Source: Agromyces rhizosphaerae (GTDB taxonomy: Bacteria > Actinomycetota > Actinomycetes > Actinomycetales > Microbacteriaceae). Taken from it: a stretch of 64,000 nt of DNA. The position numbers and the translations under genes are program-made. Under the pieces are notes generated by a model that was not told the origin of the DNA, ran no database searches, and was given only the letters and a program-made list of their open reading frames with translations. Of the stretch, positions 41,363 through 49,226 are shown piece by piece; position 1 is the first letter of the stretch; every line of letters begins with the position of its first letter. The stretch spans positions 3,348,001 to 3,412,000 of the forward strand of contig NZ_BSDP01000001.1 of assembly GCF_027925245.1 (NCBI RefSeq). The letters are read 5' to 3'.

Positions 41363-42198
41363 CGCCGGCGGCCGCCCGGGAGCGTGCCGAGCGATGCCTG
41401 CTCGGCGAGATAGGCGACGGATGCCTCGTAGCCGATGTCGATCCGCCGCTGCAGCGCCGCGATGGAGAGGTGCTTCACGACGCGGTTGTCGCGCGACGAG
41501 GTCGTACCCGTCGGCAGCACGTGCATGCGGACGCCCTTCGGGAGCGCGGCCGAGTCGCGTGCGAACCGGTGCCGGCGCGAGATCTCGAACGCGATGCGCG
41601 CCGTGCCGAGGTGCGACTGCGGGGCGCTGAGCGGGTGCTCGATGCGCCCGACCTGCAGCACCATGATGTCGGTCGCGCCCGCGGTCACGGCCTCGCCCAC
41701 CGGGATCGAGTTCACGAGCCCGCCGTCGACGAAGTGCTCGTCGCCGATGCGTACCGGACGAAACACTCCGGGCAGCGACGCCGACGCGAGCACCGCGGGC
41801 ACCAGGGGACCGCTGGTGAACCAGTGCTCGGCGGCGCGCTCGATGCTCGCGGCGCAGCACCGGAACTCCACCTGGAGGTCGCGGAAGCTGCGTGCGCCGC
41901 CCAGACCGCCCTCGAGCAGCCGTCGCACGGGCGCCATCGTCATCACGTGCGACCTGCCGAGACGGATGCCCGTGCCGCTCGTCAGCCCACGGGCATCCTT
42001 CGACGACCAGGCGTGCTCGAGCCGCTCGAGGCTGTCATCGACATCAGCCGCGATGATCGCGCCGTTGACCGCGCCGATCGAGGTGCCGACGATGAGGCTC
42101 GGCCGGATGTCGCGCTCCAGCAGCGCCCGGAGCATCCCGACCTGGCCGGCACCGAGCACGCCGCCACCGCCGAGGACGTACGCGACCTTGGTGCGCAT
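41359..42198 (-). CDS. Patatin-like phospholipase
   Basis: A 279-residue acyl hydrolase of the patatin family. The oxyanion motif GGGGVLGAGQVG (about 10-21), nucleophile elbow GTSIG (Ser40) and catalytic Asp in FVDGGLVNS form the Ser-Asp dyad. There is no signal peptide, so it should act on inner-leaflet or cytosolic lipids. The ATG lies 6 bases after a CAGAAT box. It forms an operon with the downstream acyltransferase, suggesting a deacylation-reacylation cycle (inference). Confidence 0.88.
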   Translation of the reverse strand: MRTKVAYVLGGGGVLGAGQVGMLRALLERDIRPSLIVGTSIGAVNGAIIAADVDDSLERLEHAWSSKDARGLTSGTGIRLGRSHVMTMAPVRRLLEGGLGGARSFRDLQVEFRCCAASIERAAEHWFTSGPLVPAVLASASLPGVFRPVRIGDEHFVDGGLVNSIPVGEAVTAGATDIMVLQVGRIEHPLSAPQSHLGTARIAFEISRRHRFARDSAALPKGVRMHVLPTGTTSSRDNRVVKHLSIAALQRRIDIGYEASVAYLAEQASLGTLPGGRRR

Positions 42199-42204
42199 GC
42201 CGCC

Positions 42205-42210
42205 ATTCTG
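42205..42210 (-). promoter_or_regulatory. -10 box CAGAAT, leaderless start of patatin gene
   Basis: CAGAAT on the minus strand, 6 bases before ATG 42198. Confidence 0.45.
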
Positions 42211-42272
42211 CCGCAGGCCGCGGCGCGAGCGCGCGCTTTCCGTCGGCACGTACGGAGGGGGAGAATCGCCCC

Positions 42273-42419
42273 ATGGCCGAAGCGGACGAGATCGCGGAAC
42301 GAAAGCGCCTCGCAAAGGTGATGGACGAGATCATCGAGCGTGGCAGGACTCGTGCAGCGACCGTCGACCACGCGGATACCGACGAGATCGACTATGACGA
42401 GCATGGTCTGCCGAGGTAG
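42273..42419 (+). CDS. 48-residue small protein, possible antitoxin
   Basis: A 48-residue acidic, helical protein (MAEADEIAERKRLAKVMDEI at the start, ending DEHGLPR). It has no membrane segment. The length and tail, and a second short frame beginning 4 bases after its stop, fit the antitoxin of a VapBC-like pair. A GAGAAT box lies 6 bases before the ATG, so the message may be leaderless. I do not recognise the family firmly; a stand-alone small protein is also possible. Confidence 0.5.
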   Translation: MAEADEIAERKRLAKVMDEIIERGRTRAATVDHADTDEIDYDEHGLPR

Positions 42420-42422
42420 CTA

Positions 42423-42542
42423 GTGGACGCCTTCGACACCGACATTCCCTCAGAACTTCTGAGCACTCGGAATCTGCGCGGAATCACTCGTGGGAGGACG
42501 CGTGGATCCGCTCGAACCAAGTTGTCCCGTATAGTCCGATAA
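42423..42542 (+). pseudogene. Possible remnant of a PIN-domain toxin gene
   Basis: A 39-codon frame starting GTG directly after the small protein gene. It opens VDAFDTDI, like PIN-domain toxins that begin with a strand ending in an invariant Asp. It then runs into PSELLSTRNLRG and a basic end without the rest of the fold. An internal deletion of a VapC-type gene would explain this. The identification rests on only a few residues. Confidence 0.3.
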
Positions 42543-42552
42543 TGCACATTAT
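42539..42552. promoter_or_regulatory. AT-rich inverted repeat, candidate operator
   Basis: ATAATG-CA-CATTAT, a perfect 6-base inverted repeat with a 2-base spacer. It follows a TATAGT box (42530-42535) by a few bases in an unusually AT-rich patch. It suits a small dimeric regulator. Confidence 0.4.
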
Positions 42553-42645
42553 GTCAGTTTGTGCTGGGCGGATGCTTCCCTCTGCAGACTTCTGCACAGC
42601 ATCCACCACCCCACTGACCTGAAGGGCGCGTCCACAGGTTGCGCT

Positions 42646-42834
42646 GTGCCGACCAAACGCTCCACGCGCCTGCGAGAGGATTCGGGCGTGCGCCCTGGCC
42701 GCGAACCTCCCCGCCCCCTCCGGGCTCTCGCGCGCGTGCTGGGCTGGCTCTCCCGGGTCGAGGTCATCGTGGGCCTGGCTCTCGCGCTGCTCATCACCTT
42801 CGCCGTCGCCTTCTCGCTCGGCACCGATCGGTGA
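42646..42834 (+). CDS. Small single-helix membrane protein, hypothetical
   Basis: A 62-codon frame from GTG. A basic, Pro-rich N-terminal half is followed by one clear membrane helix (VEVIVGLALALLITFAVAFSL) and a short end. No family is recognised. There is no good ribosome site, and alternative GTG starts exist, so only the membrane half is well supported. The 42.55-42.92 kb stretch otherwise holds only the AT-rich repeat and the promoter of the next gene. Confidence 0.4.
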   Translation: MPTKRSTRLREDSGVRPGREPPRPLRALARVLGWLSRVEVIVGLALALLITFAVAFSLGTDR

Positions 42835-42924
42835 TCCCCTCAGTCGTGCAGCACAGCGCCCCTTCCCGCCAGCCGAACGCGGTGCCAAACTGAGGATTAT
42901 TCACCCTGTGACGAGGAGGTCACG

Positions 42925-43341
42925 ATGAGCAGTACAGCTGTGAACGAGATCGAGGGGGTACTCCAGGAGTGGTCCACGTCGTACAAGGCCAAGGACATCG
43001 ACGCGCTGATGGACATGGCGGTCGGCGAGGACGCCCAGCTCGTCGGTACCGGCGCCGACGAGGTGCGGTTCGGCCTCGCCGAGTACCGCACCCAGGCGGA
43101 GCGCGACTTCGCGCAGGCCGACGCGGACATGCGGTTCAGCAACGTGCACGCGACGATCATCGGCGATGCCGCGTTCGCCTACTGCGACGTCACCGTCGCG
43201 GGCTCCATCGGCGATCAGACGTTCGAGATGCCCGGCCTGCGCCTGACCGTCGGCCTGGTGCGCACCGACGACGGTTGGCGCTTCGTGCAGACCCACCTGT
43301 CGGCGCCCGCCGGCGGGCAGGCCGAGGGGCAGTCGTTCTAG
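42925..43341 (+). CDS. NTF2-like (SnoaL/DUF4440-type) protein
   Basis: A 138-residue cone-shaped alpha+beta barrel protein. The N-terminal helices (EGVLQEWSTSYKAKDIDALMDM) and strands FSNVHATIIGDAAFAYCDVTV and GLRLTVGLVRTDDGWRFVQTHLS follow the SnoaL-like pattern. Members bind small ligands or act as simple isomerases or hydrolases; the function here is unknown. An AGGAGG ribosome site lies 6 bases before the ATG, and GATTAT at 42895-42900 is a possible -10. Confidence 0.85.
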   Translation: MSSTAVNEIEGVLQEWSTSYKAKDIDALMDMAVGEDAQLVGTGADEVRFGLAEYRTQAERDFAQADADMRFSNVHATIIGDAAFAYCDVTVAGSIGDQTFEMPGLRLTVGLVRTDDGWRFVQTHLSAPAGGQAEGQSF

Positions 43342-43371
43342 CCGCACTGACCTGGCACGACCGCGGAGGCG

Positions 43372-43818
43372 TCAGGCGGCGAGCTCGGCCGGCTCGGGGG
43401 CATCCGCTCGCTCTCGACCGATGGCGCGCCCGAGCGCCGTCATGAGCAGCACCAGCCCGGCGGTCAGCAGCATGTGCCCGAGCCCGGCGATGCCCGCGAT
43501 CATCGGCCCGGCCTGCTCCCCCAGCACGGTCAGCGACCCGTGCCAGACGAGCATTGCCGCGGTCAGCACGACGCCGGCGTTGTAGGTCCAGAGGAACCAG
43601 CCGAACAGACGGCTGCGCGAGAGCCCGAACATCCGCTCGAGCACGAGCACGACCAGCAGCACGAGGAACCCGAGCGTCAGCAGGTGCGTGTGCGCGAGCC
43701 CGAGCTGCGTCGACTCCCCCGCCGGGAAGCCGTTGAGCTTGGTGAACTCCCGGTAGAAGAGGCCCGAGAGCAGGCCGGCGACGAGGTAGACGAACGAGGC
43801 GGTGAAGAGACGGCGCAC
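43372..43818 (-). CDS. DUF2871-family membrane protein
   Basis: A 148-residue protein with four membrane helices. The start MRRLFTASFVYLVAGLLSGLFYREFTK and the motif QLGLAHTHLLTLGFLVLL fit DUF2871, a family of heme-copper-oxidase-like four-helix proteins with conserved His residues but no assigned role. The conserved HTH pair and a later His in GLGHMLLT could bind heme or metal (inference). It has its own start, 73 bases downstream of the next membrane gene. Confidence 0.82.
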   Translation of the reverse strand: MRRLFTASFVYLVAGLLSGLFYREFTKLNGFPAGESTQLGLAHTHLLTLGFLVLLVVLVLERMFGLSRSRLFGWFLWTYNAGVVLTAAMLVWHGSLTVLGEQAGPMIAGIAGLGHMLLTAGLVLLMTALGRAIGRERADAPEPAELAA

Positions 43819-43891
43819 GGTGGATCCTTTCGAGGTTGCCGTGACAGCCTCCCCCTCGGCGCGGGCGTGCGGATCAACCGAACGGTTGAGA

Positions 43892-44287
43892 TCAGGCCGC
43901 GAGAGCGAGCTCGCCGTAGCCCAGCGCGATGAGCAGCGAGAGCCCGGTGAGCACGATCGACACCGGCACCATGACCGCGCGCTCCGGCACGCTTCGCGAC
44001 ACGGCGTTCATGAGGATGCCCAGCGCGAAGTAGCCGACGACCACCCACATCGCGACCTCCGAGAACGCACCGCCGAAGATGTCGATGAGGCCCACACGAT
44101 CCCACGCGATCGCGGCGATGAACGCGTAGACCACGATCGAGACTGCGCTGCCGACCCGGAGACGCGGGGGCAGCAGCCGGTGCTGGCCGCCCCAGGCGAA
44201 TCGGCCGAGGGGTGCGCCGAGCACGAGCGCGAGCTGGAAGACGGCGAGCAGGACGAGCACCGCGGTGAGCGCGAGGGCGAAGGGCAC
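43892..44287 (-). CDS. Four-helix integral membrane protein, hypothetical
   Basis: A 131-residue protein with four predicted helices and no enzyme motif. The loop GAPLGRFAWGGQHRLLPPRLRVGS between helices 1 and 2 is the most distinctive part and recurs in uncharacterised actinobacterial proteins. The GTG at 44287 lies 7 bases after a TACCGT box, so I prefer it to the in-frame GTG at 44332, which would add a non-hydrophobic extension and abut the response regulator stop. Confidence 0.7.
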   Translation of the reverse strand: MPFALALTAVLVLLAVFQLALVLGAPLGRFAWGGQHRLLPPRLRVGSAVSIVVYAFIAAIAWDRVGLIDIFGGAFSEVAMWVVVGYFALGILMNAVSRSVPERAVMVPVSIVLTGLSLLIALGYGELALAA

Positions 44288-44294
44288 GACACTC

Positions 44295-44300
44295 ACGGTA
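44295..44300 (-). promoter_or_regulatory. -10 box TACCGT, leaderless start of four-helix protein
   Basis: TACCGT on the minus strand, 7 bases before GTG 44287. Confidence 0.45.
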
Positions 44301-44336
44301 GCGGTGGTGAGGCGACGGGCGGCACCCTCCACCGGC

Positions 44337-44960
44337 TCAGAGCAGCCCGACCTCCCGGGCCACCGCGCTCGCGCGCGTGCGCGAGTCGACGCCGAGCTTG
44401 TCGTAGACGTGCACGAGGTGCGTCTTCACGGTCGCCTCGCTCACGAACAGGCGCTTCGCGATCTCGCGGTTCGACGCACCGGTATCGAGCGCGCGCAGCA
44501 CGTCGAGCTCGCGTTCGGTGAGGTTCACGCGCGGCGCGCGCTTCGCCGCGTTCACCCGCGCGCTGAGCGCGGGCGACAGCACGGTGCCGCCCGCGGCAGC
44601 GCGCCGCACTCCGGCGACGATCTGCTCGGGTGACGCGTCCTTCAGCAGGTAGCCGGAAGCCCCCGCCTCGATCGCCGCCAGCACCTCGGCGTCGCGGTCG
44701 AACGTCGTCAGGATCACCACGACGAGCGACGGATCCGCCTTGCGCAGCGCCGCGGTCGTGCGGATGCCGTCCATCCCCTCCCCCAGCCGGAGGTCGCAGA
44801 GCACCACCTGCGGGTGCCGGAGCCGGGCGAGCGTGACCGCCTCCTCCCCCGTCGCCGCGACGCCCACGACGTCGACGCTGCCGCTGGTCCCCAGCACCGC
44901 GCGCAGGCCCGTGCGCACGACCGGGTGGTCGTCGACCAGCAGCACGCGGATCCCGCTCAC
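44337..44960 (-). CDS. NarL/LuxR-type response regulator
   Basis: A 207-residue DNA-binding response regulator. The receiver domain has the acidic pair Asp10-Asp11, phospho-acceptor Asp56 (VVLCDLRLG), Thr in ILTTFD and Lys107. The C-terminal LuxR helix-turn-helix covers about 143-205 (LTERELDVLRALDTGASNREIA). The GTG start overlaps the kinase stop (GTGA). Genes controlled are unknown; the adjoining membrane proteins are candidates. Confidence 0.93.
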   Translation of the reverse strand: MSGIRVLLVDDHPVVRTGLRAVLGTSGSVDVVGVAATGEEAVTLARLRHPQVVLCDLRLGEGMDGIRTTAALRKADPSLVVVILTTFDRDAEVLAAIEAGASGYLLKDASPEQIVAGVRRAAAGGTVLSPALSARVNAAKRAPRVNLTERELDVLRALDTGASNREIAKRLFVSEATVKTHLVHVYDKLGVDSRTRASAVAREVGLL

Positions 44961-46219
44961 CGCGACCCCTCGCTCGCCAGGCGCGGCACCGACGCCGACA
45001 GGGCCGTCCCGTCCCCCGGCGCGCTCTCGATCTCGAGGTCGCCGCCGAGCTCGCGCATGCGCGCGCGCATCGACACGAGCCCGTATCCCCCTTCGTCGCC
45101 GACGGTCCCCCGCGTCTTCCACGCGGTCGCGTCGAAGCCCGCCCCGTCGTCGACGACGTCGAGTCGCACGCTGTCACCGGCATCCGACAGGCTCACCACG
45201 ACCCGCGTGGCGCGCGAGTGAGTCCGCACGTTGGCGAGTGCGGACTGCGTGGTCCGCAACAGGGCGATCTCCGCGGCGGTCGAGAGTGCGGCGCCGTGCA
45301 CGTCGATACGCAGGTCGGTGCGGATGCCGGCCTCGGTCTCCACCCTCCCGAGCATCCGTCGCAGCGCGTCTCCCAATCCCGAGCCCTGCAGCTCGCTCGG
45401 TGCGAGCGCGTGAACGATGCGGCGCGTGTCGGCGAGTCCCTCGCGCGCGAGGAGCTCGATCTGCGCGAGCTGCGCGTCGTGCTGCGAGCCCGAGCCCTGG
45501 GCGGCGCGGGCGAGCATGGCGATCGAGGTCAGGCTCTGCGCGACGGTGTCGTGGATGTCACGCGAGAGACGCGTGCGCTCCATCCCCGCGCCCGTCTCGC
45601 GCTGGGTGCGTGCGAGCTCGTCCTGCAGCTCGGAGGTCTCCCGCTGCGCCGCCCGGAGCGACTCGATCAGGCGACGGCGATCGCGCGCGTCGCGCAGCAG
45701 CTCGAGGTAGCCGCGCGCGATGCCGACCGCGAACGCCCCGCCGACGAGCGGGCCGATCACCTCGGCGTACGTGGTCTCGCCGCCGTGGAGCACGGGTGCG
45801 ATGACGACGGTCGCGAGGATCAGGGTGCTCAGCACGAGTGCACCGGGGAACCAGAGGATGAACCCCGCGAGCAGCCAGAGCGGGAACGCGAGCCAGACGT
45901 ACTCGGGCGACACCACGACGCAGACGACCCAGGCGATCACGAGCACGCCCAGCCATCGCGCCGCGACGCTCGAGTCCTTCAGTCCGTCGCCGAGCAGCGG
46001 GCCCGCGCCGGCGCAGCCGAGGAACAGCAACGTGGCCGTGATGACGCCGAAGGCGGGCGTGCCGTCCGCGAGCGCGCGCACCGCGGCGACCGCGAGCAGC
46101 ACGAGCGTGATGACCGCCAGCCCCACGCGGATCGCCCGGCTCGTGGCCGCTCCGGCCACCCGTCCGACGAATGCGCGCTCTCCAGGGGGACGGGGCGGCT
46201 TCGCCGCGGCGTTCGACAT
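44957..46219 (-). CDS. NarL-type sensor histidine kinase
   Basis: A 420-residue membrane kinase. Five or six helices occupy about 30-172 with almost no extracellular loop, so the sensor is probably intramembrane. The HisKA_3 dimerisation domain has RLSRDIHDTVAQSL (His223), and the HATPase_c domain has DVVDDGAGFD and GGYGLVSMRARMRELGG. It phosphorylates the response regulator encoded next. ATG 46219 is chosen because it begins the family-like N-terminus; a 13-codon extension is possible. Confidence 0.92.
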   Translation of the reverse strand: MSNAAAKPPRPPGERAFVGRVAGAATSRAIRVGLAVITLVLLAVAAVRALADGTPAFGVITATLLFLGCAGAGPLLGDGLKDSSVAARWLGVLVIAWVVCVVVSPEYVWLAFPLWLLAGFILWFPGALVLSTLILATVVIAPVLHGGETTYAEVIGPLVGGAFAVGIARGYLELLRDARDRRRLIESLRAAQRETSELQDELARTQRETGAGMERTRLSRDIHDTVAQSLTSIAMLARAAQGSGSQHDAQLAQIELLAREGLADTRRIVHALAPSELQGSGLGDALRRMLGRVETEAGIRTDLRIDVHGAALSTAAEIALLRTTQSALANVRTHSRATRVVVSLSDAGDSVRLDVVDDGAGFDATAWKTRGTVGDEGGYGLVSMRARMRELGGDLEIESAPGDGTALSASVPRLASEGSR

Positions 46220-46270
46220 ACCCGCTATCCTGCCGCGCCGGGCGCGGTCCGGACGCATCCGTCCCCAGCT

Positions 46271-47002
46271 TCACGCGCGCAGGGCGAACGCGCGCTGCAG
46301 CACCAGCCGCTGCCCCAGCGTCCACGTGACCGTCGTGGCGAGGTAGACGCCCGCGGCCAGCGGCACGAACGGCACGATCGCGGCGGTGAGGAACTGCAGC
46401 GCGCCCGTCGAGCGCCGCGCCCAGGCGGGCACGCCGGCCGTGTCGCCGGGCGCGAACGCGCGGCGCGACAGCTCGCCGGCGACGATCGCGATGGCGACCA
46501 GCACGAGCGTGACCACGACGAGCGTCGGCGACAGGGCGGATGCCACGGCTGACGCCGCGAACGACTCGCCGAGCGGCACGCCGAACGCCGTCGCGGCGAG
46601 GATCACGTTCTGGTGCCCCGCGATCGTCGGCAGCACCAGCGTCGCGTAGGCGAACGACAGCACGGGCGCCTGCGCGAGCATCGGCAGGCACCCGGCGGCC
46701 GGAGACACGCGCTCCGCGGCGTAGAGGTCGCGGAGCTCCTCCTGCAGCCGTTCGGGGCGGTCGCGGTACTGCTCGCGCAGGCGTGAGACGCGCGGAGCGA
46801 GTCGGCGGCGGTCGCGTTCCGCGCGGGCCTGCGCGACGGCGAGCGGCAGCAGGCAGGCGCGCACGAGCGCGGTCGCGAGCACGATGGCGAGGGCGGCGCT
46901 CGCCGGGCCGGCGAACGGGTCGATCGCGTCGGCGAGGTGCAGCAGCGCGGTGGCGACGTGGTCGACGAGGGCGGCGAGCAGGGGCAGGTCGAACGGGTTC
47001 AT
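46271..47002 (-). CDS. YidC/Oxa1-family insertase paralogue
   Basis: A 243-residue membrane protein of the YidC/Oxa1/Alb3 family with five predicted helices. The conserved core is seen in LATALVRACLLPLAVAQARAERDRRRLAPRV, containing the hydrophilic-groove Arg and the cytoplasmic coiled hairpin, and in AGCLPMLAQAPVLSFAY. It is shorter and more Ala-rich than the canonical YidC, and its neighbours are not rnpA or rpmH. It is therefore a second, specialised insertase. The partner DUF6412 gene lies 98 bases upstream on the same strand. Confidence 0.82.
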   Translation of the reverse strand: MNPFDLPLLAALVDHVATALLHLADAIDPFAGPASAALAIVLATALVRACLLPLAVAQARAERDRRRLAPRVSRLREQYRDRPERLQEELRDLYAAERVSPAAGCLPMLAQAPVLSFAYATLVLPTIAGHQNVILAATAFGVPLGESFAASAVASALSPTLVVVTLVLVAIAIVAGELSRRAFAPGDTAGVPAWARRSTGALQFLTAAIVPFVPLAAGVYLATTVTWTLGQRLVLQRAFALRA

Positions 47003-47100
47003 GGGATGGTCCTCGGGGTCGATGACGGGTGTCGGTCCGTATCGGCCGCGGGAGCGCGGTCAGCGGGCGGGCGTTCCGTGCCCGGTCGAGCAGCCTTCGC

Positions 47101-47403
47101 TCAGGCGGCCGTCGAGCCGCCGCCGGGTGCCCGGGGGCGCACGCTGCCCGCCGCATCCGGATCGCACTGCGCGAGGAGGAACGAGACGTCGACGGTCTGG
47201 CCCCGGTACACCACGGCACTCGCGTCGGCGACGGCGCGGATGGGGGCACGCAGCACCGCCACCAGCGCCGCGACTGCGACGAGCGAGACCACGACCAGCA
47301 GCAGGCCCTGCGAGCCGGCGACGGCGAGGCCGTCCGCCGCGGCCGCCACGACATCGGCCGCGAGCGCGACGAACCGCGCCAGGATCGCCACCGCTACCGC
47401 CAT
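47101..47403 (-). CDS. DUF6412-family small membrane protein
   Basis: A 100-residue protein with two hydrophobic segments (about 5-30 and 33-56) and a C-terminal tail with VDVSFLLAQCDPDAAGSVRPRAPG. The AQCDPDAAG-type motif and the location before a YidC paralogue match DUF6412. The function is unknown; it may be a partner or client of that insertase. The ATG lies 7 bases after TATGGT. Confidence 0.75.
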   Translation of the reverse strand: MAVAVAILARFVALAADVVAAAADGLAVAGSQGLLLVVVSLVAVAALVAVLRAPIRAVADASAVVYRGQTVDVSFLLAQCDPDAAGSVRPRAPGGGSTAA

Positions 47404-47410
47404 GTGCGAC

Positions 47411-47416
47411 ACCATA
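47411..47416 (-). promoter_or_regulatory. -10 box TATGGT, leaderless start of DUF6412 gene
   Basis: TATGGT on the minus strand, 7 bases before ATG 47403. On the plus strand the overlapping TACCCT (47415-47420) could serve the divergent EamA gene. Confidence 0.5.
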
Positions 47417-47462
47417 CCCTTGGCATGTCGGGCGCGCCGCGCTCGCCGCCGGAGGGAGCCGG

Positions 47463-48401
47463 ATGCCCCGTCAGGTCCTGGTCGCGACCGCGCAGGCGTT
47501 CCTCGTGACCCTCCTCTGGTCGTCGTCGTGGGTGCTCATCCGCATCGGGCTCGACGACGCGCTGCCCCCGCTGGTCTTCGCCGGGCTGCGGTACGGGCTC
47601 GCAGCCCTCCTCCTGCTCGCGATCGCCGTCGCCCGTCCGCGCACGCGAGCCGACCTCCGCTCACTGACGCGGCGCCAGTGGGGCGAGCTCGTCGCGCTCG
47701 GACTCATGATGTACGCGATCACGCAGGGCGCCCAGTTCGTGGGGCTCGCCCTGCTCCCGGCCGCCACCCTCAGCCTCTTCTACTCGCTCACCCCGGTCGC
47801 GGTGGCGATCGGGGCGCTGCTCGCGCTCGGGGAGCGCGTCGGGCGGGGCGGCGTGCTCGGCCTCGCGCTCACGGTCGTTGGCGGAGTGACCTACTTCCTC
47901 GCGGGCGGCGGCGCGGGTGCGACGCTGGCAGGGGTCGCCGTCGCGCTCGTCGGGCTGCTCGCGAACGCGGCCGCGTCCGTGCTCGGCCGCGGTGTCAACG
48001 CCCGTGCGCACGTGTCCGCGCTCGCCGTCACGGCCCCGTCGATGGCGATCGGCGCCGCGGCGCTGCTCGGCACCGGGCTCGCCGTCGAGGGGCTCCCGCA
48101 GGTCTCCGCCCGGGGCTGGGGCATCATCGTCGTGCTCGCGGTCGTGAACACGGCACTCGCGTGGACCCTCTGGAACCACACCCTGCGCACGCTCCGCGCC
48201 GCGCCGTCGGCCGCGATCAACAACACGATGCTCATCCAGATCGCGGTGCTGGCCGCGATCTTCCTCGGCGAGCCGCTCGCGGCGCTGCAGTGGATCGCGC
48301 TCGCCGTCGTGGCGCTCGGCACGTTCCTGGTGCAGTTCTCCGGGTCGGGCACGCGGCCCGTCGGCCGCAGGTCCGCGCGCCCGTCGCCGGACGACCGCTG
48401 A
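47463..48401 (+). CDS. EamA/DMT-family transporter
   Basis: A 312-residue transporter of the drug/metabolite superfamily with ten helices in two EamA repeats. Repeat 1 begins LVTLLWSSSWVLIRIGLDDALPP and repeat 2 begins GVAVALVGLLANAAASVLGR. These are usually exporters of metabolites; the substrate is unknown. The start is supported by GGAG 5 bases before the ATG. Convergent neighbours are absent, and the SDR gene downstream has its own leaderless promoter. Confidence 0.88.
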   Translation: MPRQVLVATAQAFLVTLLWSSSWVLIRIGLDDALPPLVFAGLRYGLAALLLLAIAVARPRTRADLRSLTRRQWGELVALGLMMYAITQGAQFVGLALLPAATLSLFYSLTPVAVAIGALLALGERVGRGGVLGLALTVVGGVTYFLAGGGAGATLAGVAVALVGLLANAAASVLGRGVNARAHVSALAVTAPSMAIGAAALLGTGLAVEGLPQVSARGWGIIVVLAVVNTALAWTLWNHTLRTLRAAPSAAINNTMLIQIAVLAAIFLGEPLAALQWIALAVVALGTFLVQFSGSGTRPVGRRSARPSPDDR

Positions 48402-48437
48402 CGGGCCGCGCCGGCTGCCCCTGGCACGCGACTGGCA

Positions 48438-48443
48438 TATCGT
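48438..48443 (+). promoter_or_regulatory. -10 box TATCGT, leaderless start of SDR oxidoreductase
   Basis: TATCGT is followed by 6 bases and ATG 48450. Confidence 0.5.
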
Positions 48444-48449
48444 GGGCGC

Positions 48450-49220
48450 ATGACCGACCCCGCAGCATCCGACCGACGCCCGGTCACGCTGATCACCGGA
48501 GGCGGCCGCGGCATCGGCGCCGCGATCGCCCGCAGGCTCGCCGCCGACGGCCACGACCTCGCGCTCACCTACCGGGTGCGCGCCGACGAGGTGCGGCAGG
48601 TGGCCGAGGAGTGCTGCGCGGCCGGCAGCGAGGTCGCGGTCATGCGGGCCGACCTCGCCGACCTCGCCCAGGTGCGCGCGCTCGTGCCGTCGGTGCTCGA
48701 CCACTTCGGACGCATCACCGGGCTCGTGAACAACGCCGGCATCACCGGCACCATCGGCGAGTTCCTCGACGTCGACGACGACGAGGCCGAGCTCGTGCTC
48801 GACGTGAACGTGCTCGCGCCGATGCTGCTCGCGAAGGACGCCATCGCGCACATGGCGACGGACCGGGGCGGCGAGGGCGGCTGCATCGTCAACATCTCCT
48901 CCGGTGCCGCGGTGAGCGGCGCCCCGCACACGTACGTGCCGTACGCGATGAGCAAGGCGGCGCTCAACGCCATGACGACCGGGCTCGCCAAGGAGTTCGC
49001 CGCCGTGGGAGTGCGGGTCAACACCGTCTCCCCCGGCACGACGCACACCGAGATCCATGCGGATGCCGGTCGGCCGAACGCTCCCGAGGAGCGCGCGCCG
49101 AACATCCCGATGCGCCGGGCCGGCGAGCCGCATGAGATCGCCGGCGCCGTCGCCTACCTCTTCAGTGCGGATGCCTCGTACACGACGGGTGCCGACATCC
49201 GCGTCGCGGGCGGCAACTGA
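48450..49220 (+). CDS. SDR-family oxidoreductase, FabG-like
   Basis: A 256-residue classical short-chain dehydrogenase/reductase. The cofactor motif TGGGRGIG (about 16-23), NNAG in LVNNAGITG, the active-site Ser in NISSG and YAMSK with the catalytic Tyr and Lys are intact. The C-terminal RVNTVSPGTTHTEIH and the final GADIRVAGGN are FabG-like. The substrate is unknown. It ends 6 bases from dhaM, which is on the other strand. Confidence 0.9.
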   Translation: MTDPAASDRRPVTLITGGGRGIGAAIARRLAADGHDLALTYRVRADEVRQVAEECCAAGSEVAVMRADLADLAQVRALVPSVLDHFGRITGLVNNAGITGTIGEFLDVDDDEAELVLDVNVLAPMLLAKDAIAHMATDRGGEGGCIVNISSGAAVSGAPHTYVPYAMSKAALNAMTTGLAKEFAAVGVRVNTVSPGTTHTEIHADAGRPNAPEERAPNIPMRRAGEPHEIAGAVAYLFSADASYTTGADIRVAGGN

Positions 49221-49226
49221 GCCTGT

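Noticed and set aside
42484..42888. A 134-codon minus-strand frame opposite the small membrane protein
   Set aside because: It has no hydrophobic core or motif, and the plus-strand frame with a clear membrane helix explains the region better.
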